The translations under genes were made by a program, and so were the position numbers. From UBA6164 sp045107135 (GTDB taxonomy: Bacteria; Patescibacteriota; Gracilibacteria; BD1-5; UBA6164), in NCBI GenBank assembly GCA_045107135.1, contig JASFZI010000005.1, positions 1 to 9,034 on the forward strand: a DNA stretch of 9,034 nucleotides. The letters are read 5' to 3'. Of the stretch, positions 7,909-9,034 are shown piece after piece. How positions within the stretch are numbered: position 1 is the stretch's first letter; each line of letters begins with the position of its first letter. The notes beneath the pieces were generated by a model that was given only the letters and a program-made list of their open reading frames with translations, was not told the origin of the DNA and made no database searches.

Positions 7909-9027
7909 ATGCAAAGTCTTGATAATAAAAAAATAGCAATAGTCTGTGATTGGATAAAAGATTGGTGATGAGCTGAAATTGTTTTAGAACAATTATTAGA
8001 GACTTTTCCTAATGCAGATATTTTTACGTCTGTTTTTTGGCAACAAGAAAATCCTGTATTCAAATGAAGGAAGATTACGACAAGCTTTATACAAAAAATA
8101 CCTTTTTTAAATAAATCTCATAAATTAGCATTAACACTTAGACCCTTAGCATTTGAGAGTTTTGATTTAAGTGAATATGATATAGTCTTGTCGAGTACTA
8201 GTGCTGAAAGTAAATGAATAATAACTAAACCAGATACTCTTCAAATTTGTTATTGTCACACTCCTACTAGATATTTTTGGTCACATTATCACGAATATTT
8301 AAAAATGATGGAGTTTGGTATTTTTAATCCTCTTTGAAAATGGTTAATGCCAAAAATTGTTCATAAATTAAGACAATGGGATTTTGTAGCGGCACAAAGA
8401 CCAGATTTTTTTATAGCTAATTCAAAAAATACACAAGCTAGAATAAAAAAATACTATGGTAGAACTTCAGAGGTTATTTATCCTTGTATTGATACAGAAA
8501 AGTTTGAATTACAAATAAAAAAGAAAGATTTTTACTTATATGTGTGAAGGTGTATCCCTTACAAAAAATTTGATTTGATAGTTGATGCTTTTAATAAAAA
8601 CTGAAGGAAATTAATTTTAGCTACAAATACTGAAAATAAATTATACAAAGAATTGAAAGAAAAATCTAAAGAAAATATAGAATGGAGACTAAATCTTCCA
8701 AGAGAAGAAATAATAAAATTATATAAAAAATCTAAAGCATTTATTTTTCCACCAGAAGAAGATTTTTGACTTGTTCCAATAGAAGCAATGTCCTGTTGAA
8801 CACCAGTCATAGCTTATAATAAATGATGAGCTTTAGAAACTGTTGTAGAAGGAAAAACATGAATATTTTTTAATAAACAAACTACAAATTCTTTAAATAA
8901 GGCAATTGAAAATTTTGAAGAAATGACTTTTGATTCTCAAGAAATTAGAAAATATGCTTTGAAGTTTGATAAGAGTAACTTTAGGAGGGAAATGTTAGAG
9001 TTTATAAATAAAAAATTAGATGATTAA
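7909..9027 (+). CDS. GT4-family glycosyltransferase (GT-B fold, WbaZ-like)
   Basis: ATG at 7909 to TAA at 9025-9027, 372 aa with UGA as Gly. The N-terminal acceptor domain begins 'IAIVCDWIKDWGGAEIVLE', with the two UGA-coded glycines of the nucleotide-sugar GT-B loop. 'CYCHTPTRYFW' starting at C114 is typical of the mannosyltransferase-like WbaZ group. The domain linker carries 'VIYPCIDTEKF', then 'YVGRCIPYKKFDLIV' opens the donor domain. The donor-binding E-x7-E motif is E284-DFGLVPI-E292, continued by 'MSCGTPVIAYNKGGALETV'. Such enzymes add a sugar, often mannose, with retention to a lipid-linked or surface glycan on the cytoplasmic face of the membrane. Its partner is probably the divergent WecB-family gene, suggesting a surface-polysaccharide locus continuing beyond the window. 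The acceptor and exact donor cannot be read from the sequence. Confidence 0.92.
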
Positions 9028-9034
9028 TCATCTA
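9017..9034. repeat. 18-bp perfect palindrome over the GT4 stop codon, at the window edge
   Basis: TAGATGATTAATCATCTA reads the same on both strands and contains the TAA stop. It could form a 7-bp stem with a TTAA loop and be the start of a terminator, or mark the 3' end of a convergent gene. The window ends here, so its true extent is unknown. Confidence 0.4.

Noticed and set aside
7839..8063. Minus-strand open frame overlapping the GT promoter region
   Set aside because: It runs antisense to the start of the GT4 gene and across the intergenic region, with no recognisable domain. It is a shadow of real genes.
8347..8547. Short open frame on the + strand as a separate gene
   Set aside because: It is an internal piece of the GT4 glycosyltransferase, bounded by an internal ATG and a UGA that is read as Gly.
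8559..8810. Minus-strand open frame
   Set aside because: It lies antisense inside the GT4 donor domain. Its Ser/Phe-rich sequence is a by-product of the coding strand.
1..9034. Heavily frameshifted or pseudogenised region, because standard-code frames are short
   Set aside because: Every break is a TGA. Reading it as Gly restores full-length proteins with intact motifs and no frameshift.
1..9034. Mycoplasma-type code (UGA = Trp)
   Set aside because: UGA sits at invariant glycines such as the HflX P-loop and the TrxB Rossmann loops, and TGG is used normally for Trp.

Overview
The window comes from a very AT-rich bacterial genome in which UGA is read as glycine (translation table 25). Under the standard code every gene here breaks into fragments. 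With UGA = Gly, nine long frames open and cover nearly all of the window. UGA falls on invariant glycines: the Rossmann glycines and the residue after CATC in thioredoxin reductase, the Gly-rich segment and the P-loop of HflX, and the donor-site glycine of a GT4 glycosyltransferase. UGG still serves for Trp, so UGA = Trp (table 4) does not fit. I found no in-frame CGA or CGG codon, every complete or 3'-complete gene ends in TAA, and no start has a recognisable Shine-Dalgarno sequence. This points to the candidate phyla radiation (Patescibacteria), specifically Gracilibacteria (BD1-5) or Absconditabacteria (SR1). The sequence alone does not decide between these two.

Layout: (1) 1-987 (+), the C-terminal part of a MurF-type Mur ligase, cut by the window edge. 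(2) 1001-5185 (-), a probable four-gene operon with gaps of only 27-31 bases. In transcription order it holds trxB, a membrane-anchored extracellular beta-propeller protein, and two small five-helix membrane proteins that look like diverged tandem paralogues. (3) 5186-5315, a divergent AT-rich promoter region. (4) 5316-6952 (+), hflX followed 8 bases later by a membrane-anchored HEPN-like small protein. (5) 6951-7041, a compact GC-richer element of three abutting hairpins closed by an outer stem (a cloverleaf), which fills the space between two convergent genes. (6) 7048-7857 (-), a WecB/TagA/CpsF-family glycosyltransferase. (7) 7909-9027 (+), a GT4-family glycosyltransferase, divergent from the previous gene across 51 bases.

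Functional reading: the window mixes envelope biogenesis (MurF for peptidoglycan precursors, two glycosyltransferases for surface glycans, a surface beta-propeller with membrane partners) with housekeeping (thioredoxin reductase, ribosome-associated GTPase HflX). The parts least covered by known biology are the cloverleaf repeat, the beta-propeller plus twin membrane-protein operon, and the hflX-coupled HEPN-like protein. No rRNA, tRNA, CRISPR array or transposase gene was seen, and there is no stretch above 300 bases without a gene.
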